The position numbers were made by a program, and so were the translations under genes. Below, piece by piece: positions 5,574-6,017 of a stretch of DNA of 6,017 nucleotides. Within the stretch, counting starts at the first letter, position 1; every line of letters begins with the position of its first letter. The stretch spans positions 1 through 6,017 of the forward strand of contig JAGGWC010000166.1 of the NCBI GenBank assembly GCA_021157645.1, in the 5' to 3' direction. The DNA is from Candidatus Cloacimonadota bacterium. Lineage in GTDB: Bacteria > Cloacimonadota > Cloacimonadia > Cloacimonadales > TCS61. The notes below the pieces were generated by a model. The model made no database searches and was not told the origin of the DNA. It worked only from the letters and a program-made list of their open reading frames with translations.

Positions 5574-6017
5574 ATGAAATTAGAAAAGATCAAAAAAATA
5601 ATGGATAATTATAATGTTGGAGATGTTATAAAACATCAAAAAATGCCGTATGGATTTGCCAATAGAAATTATAAATTAACTACAACAAAAGGTAACTATC
5701 TTTTCAGGATCAATGTCCAACAAAATTTGAATTCAATAAATTATGAAATAAGGGTTTTAAACGAACTAAAAAAAAATGATTTCCCAACCGCATATCCTAT
5801 TATGAATAAGAACGGCAAATATATAACTGAAACAAAAAAAGAAAATATAGTGATTTATGATTTTATCGTGGGGGAGATTCCACAGCTAAACAAACAATCA
5901 GTAAAAGAAATTGCACTTATATCAGCTAAACTTAATTCCTTTCAAAACTGGCGAAAATTTAAAAGAAATAATACAATAAATATCGATAATTGTTTTGACT
6001 TGATCAAGAAATTCGAT
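5574..6017 (+). CDS. Aminoglycoside-phosphotransferase-fold kinase, substrate unknown (partial, C-terminus off right edge)
   Basis: 148 residues are visible with no stop before the right edge. The sequence fits the N-terminal lobe of the APH / homoserine kinase type II superfamily, which transfers phosphate from ATP to small molecules: a loop with YGFANRNYKL (26-35) in the place of the nucleotide-binding turn, then GNYLFRI (40-46), where R45 is near the position of the ATP-contacting basic residue, NYEIRVLNEL (56-65) with a likely helix-C glutamate E58, and a hinge IVIYDFIVGE (92-101). The catalytic HxD and metal-binding segments would lie beyond the window, so neither activity nor substrate (homoserine, choline, aminoglycoside or other) can be settled. 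The ATG at 5574 has only a weak GGA about 12 nt upstream, so a start at M10 or M24 is possible but would cut into the fold. It is very AT-rich and Lys/Asn/Ile-rich and is the only plus-strand gene. Confidence 0.75.
   Translation, partial: MKLEKIKKIMDNYNVGDVIKHQKMPYGFANRNYKLTTTKGNYLFRINVQQNLNSINYEIRVLNELKKNDFPTAYPIMNKNGKYITETKKENIVIYDFIVGEIPQLNKQSVKEIALISAKLNSFQNWRKFKRNNTINIDNCFDLIKKFD

Overview
This is an AT-rich bacterial window. It has Shine-Dalgarno sites, sigma70-like promoter hexamers and tRNA genes that encode their own CCA ends. The -35/-10 style promoters and strong SD sites argue against a typical Bacteroidota genome. The mix of genes (a receiver-PAS regulator, a DivPSD-uppP-holA-era cluster, AT-rich codons) would fit an uncultured lineage of the FCB group such as Cloacimonadota, but that placement is an impression, not something the sequence proves.

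Layout from left to right. (1) Positions 1-493, minus: the N-terminal part of a two-component regulator with a receiver domain followed by the start of a PAS domain; it runs off the left edge. Its promoter lies at 546-573. (2) Positions 590-954, minus: a three-tRNA unit transcribed Ser(UGA) - Ser(GCU) - Gln(UUG), with a promoter at 926-954 and a rho-independent terminator at 590-625. (3) Positions 1018-4920, minus: a tight four-gene cluster, transcribed in the order divergent polysaccharide deacetylase (YibQ family), uppP (undecaprenyl-diphosphate phosphatase), holA (DNA polymerase III delta), era (ribosome-assembly GTPase). The gaps are 11, 1 and 9 nt and no promoter is evident inside; a likely promoter sits at 4940-4968. 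(4) Positions 5018-5373, minus: a second tRNA unit transcribed Pro(UGG) - Val(UAC) - Val(UAC), with two identical Val genes, a small palindrome and a strong terminator hairpin. (5) Positions 5374-5573: a non-coding gap. (6) Positions 5574-6017, plus: the N-terminal half of an aminoglycoside-phosphotransferase-fold kinase of unknown substrate, cut by the right edge.

The content is mostly core housekeeping: envelope lipid-carrier recycling and probable wall or periplasmic polysaccharide processing (deacetylase, UppP), clamp loading for replication (HolA), 30S ribosome maturation (Era), and translation (six tRNAs). No mobile element, CRISPR array, integrase or defence system is visible, and I did not find a convincing undescribed system. 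The points most worth a second look are an apparently one-base-short D-stem in tRNA-Ser(UGA), the recent tandem duplication of tRNA-Val, the lack of a terminator between era and the downstream tRNA unit, and the altered C-terminal motif of the deacetylase.
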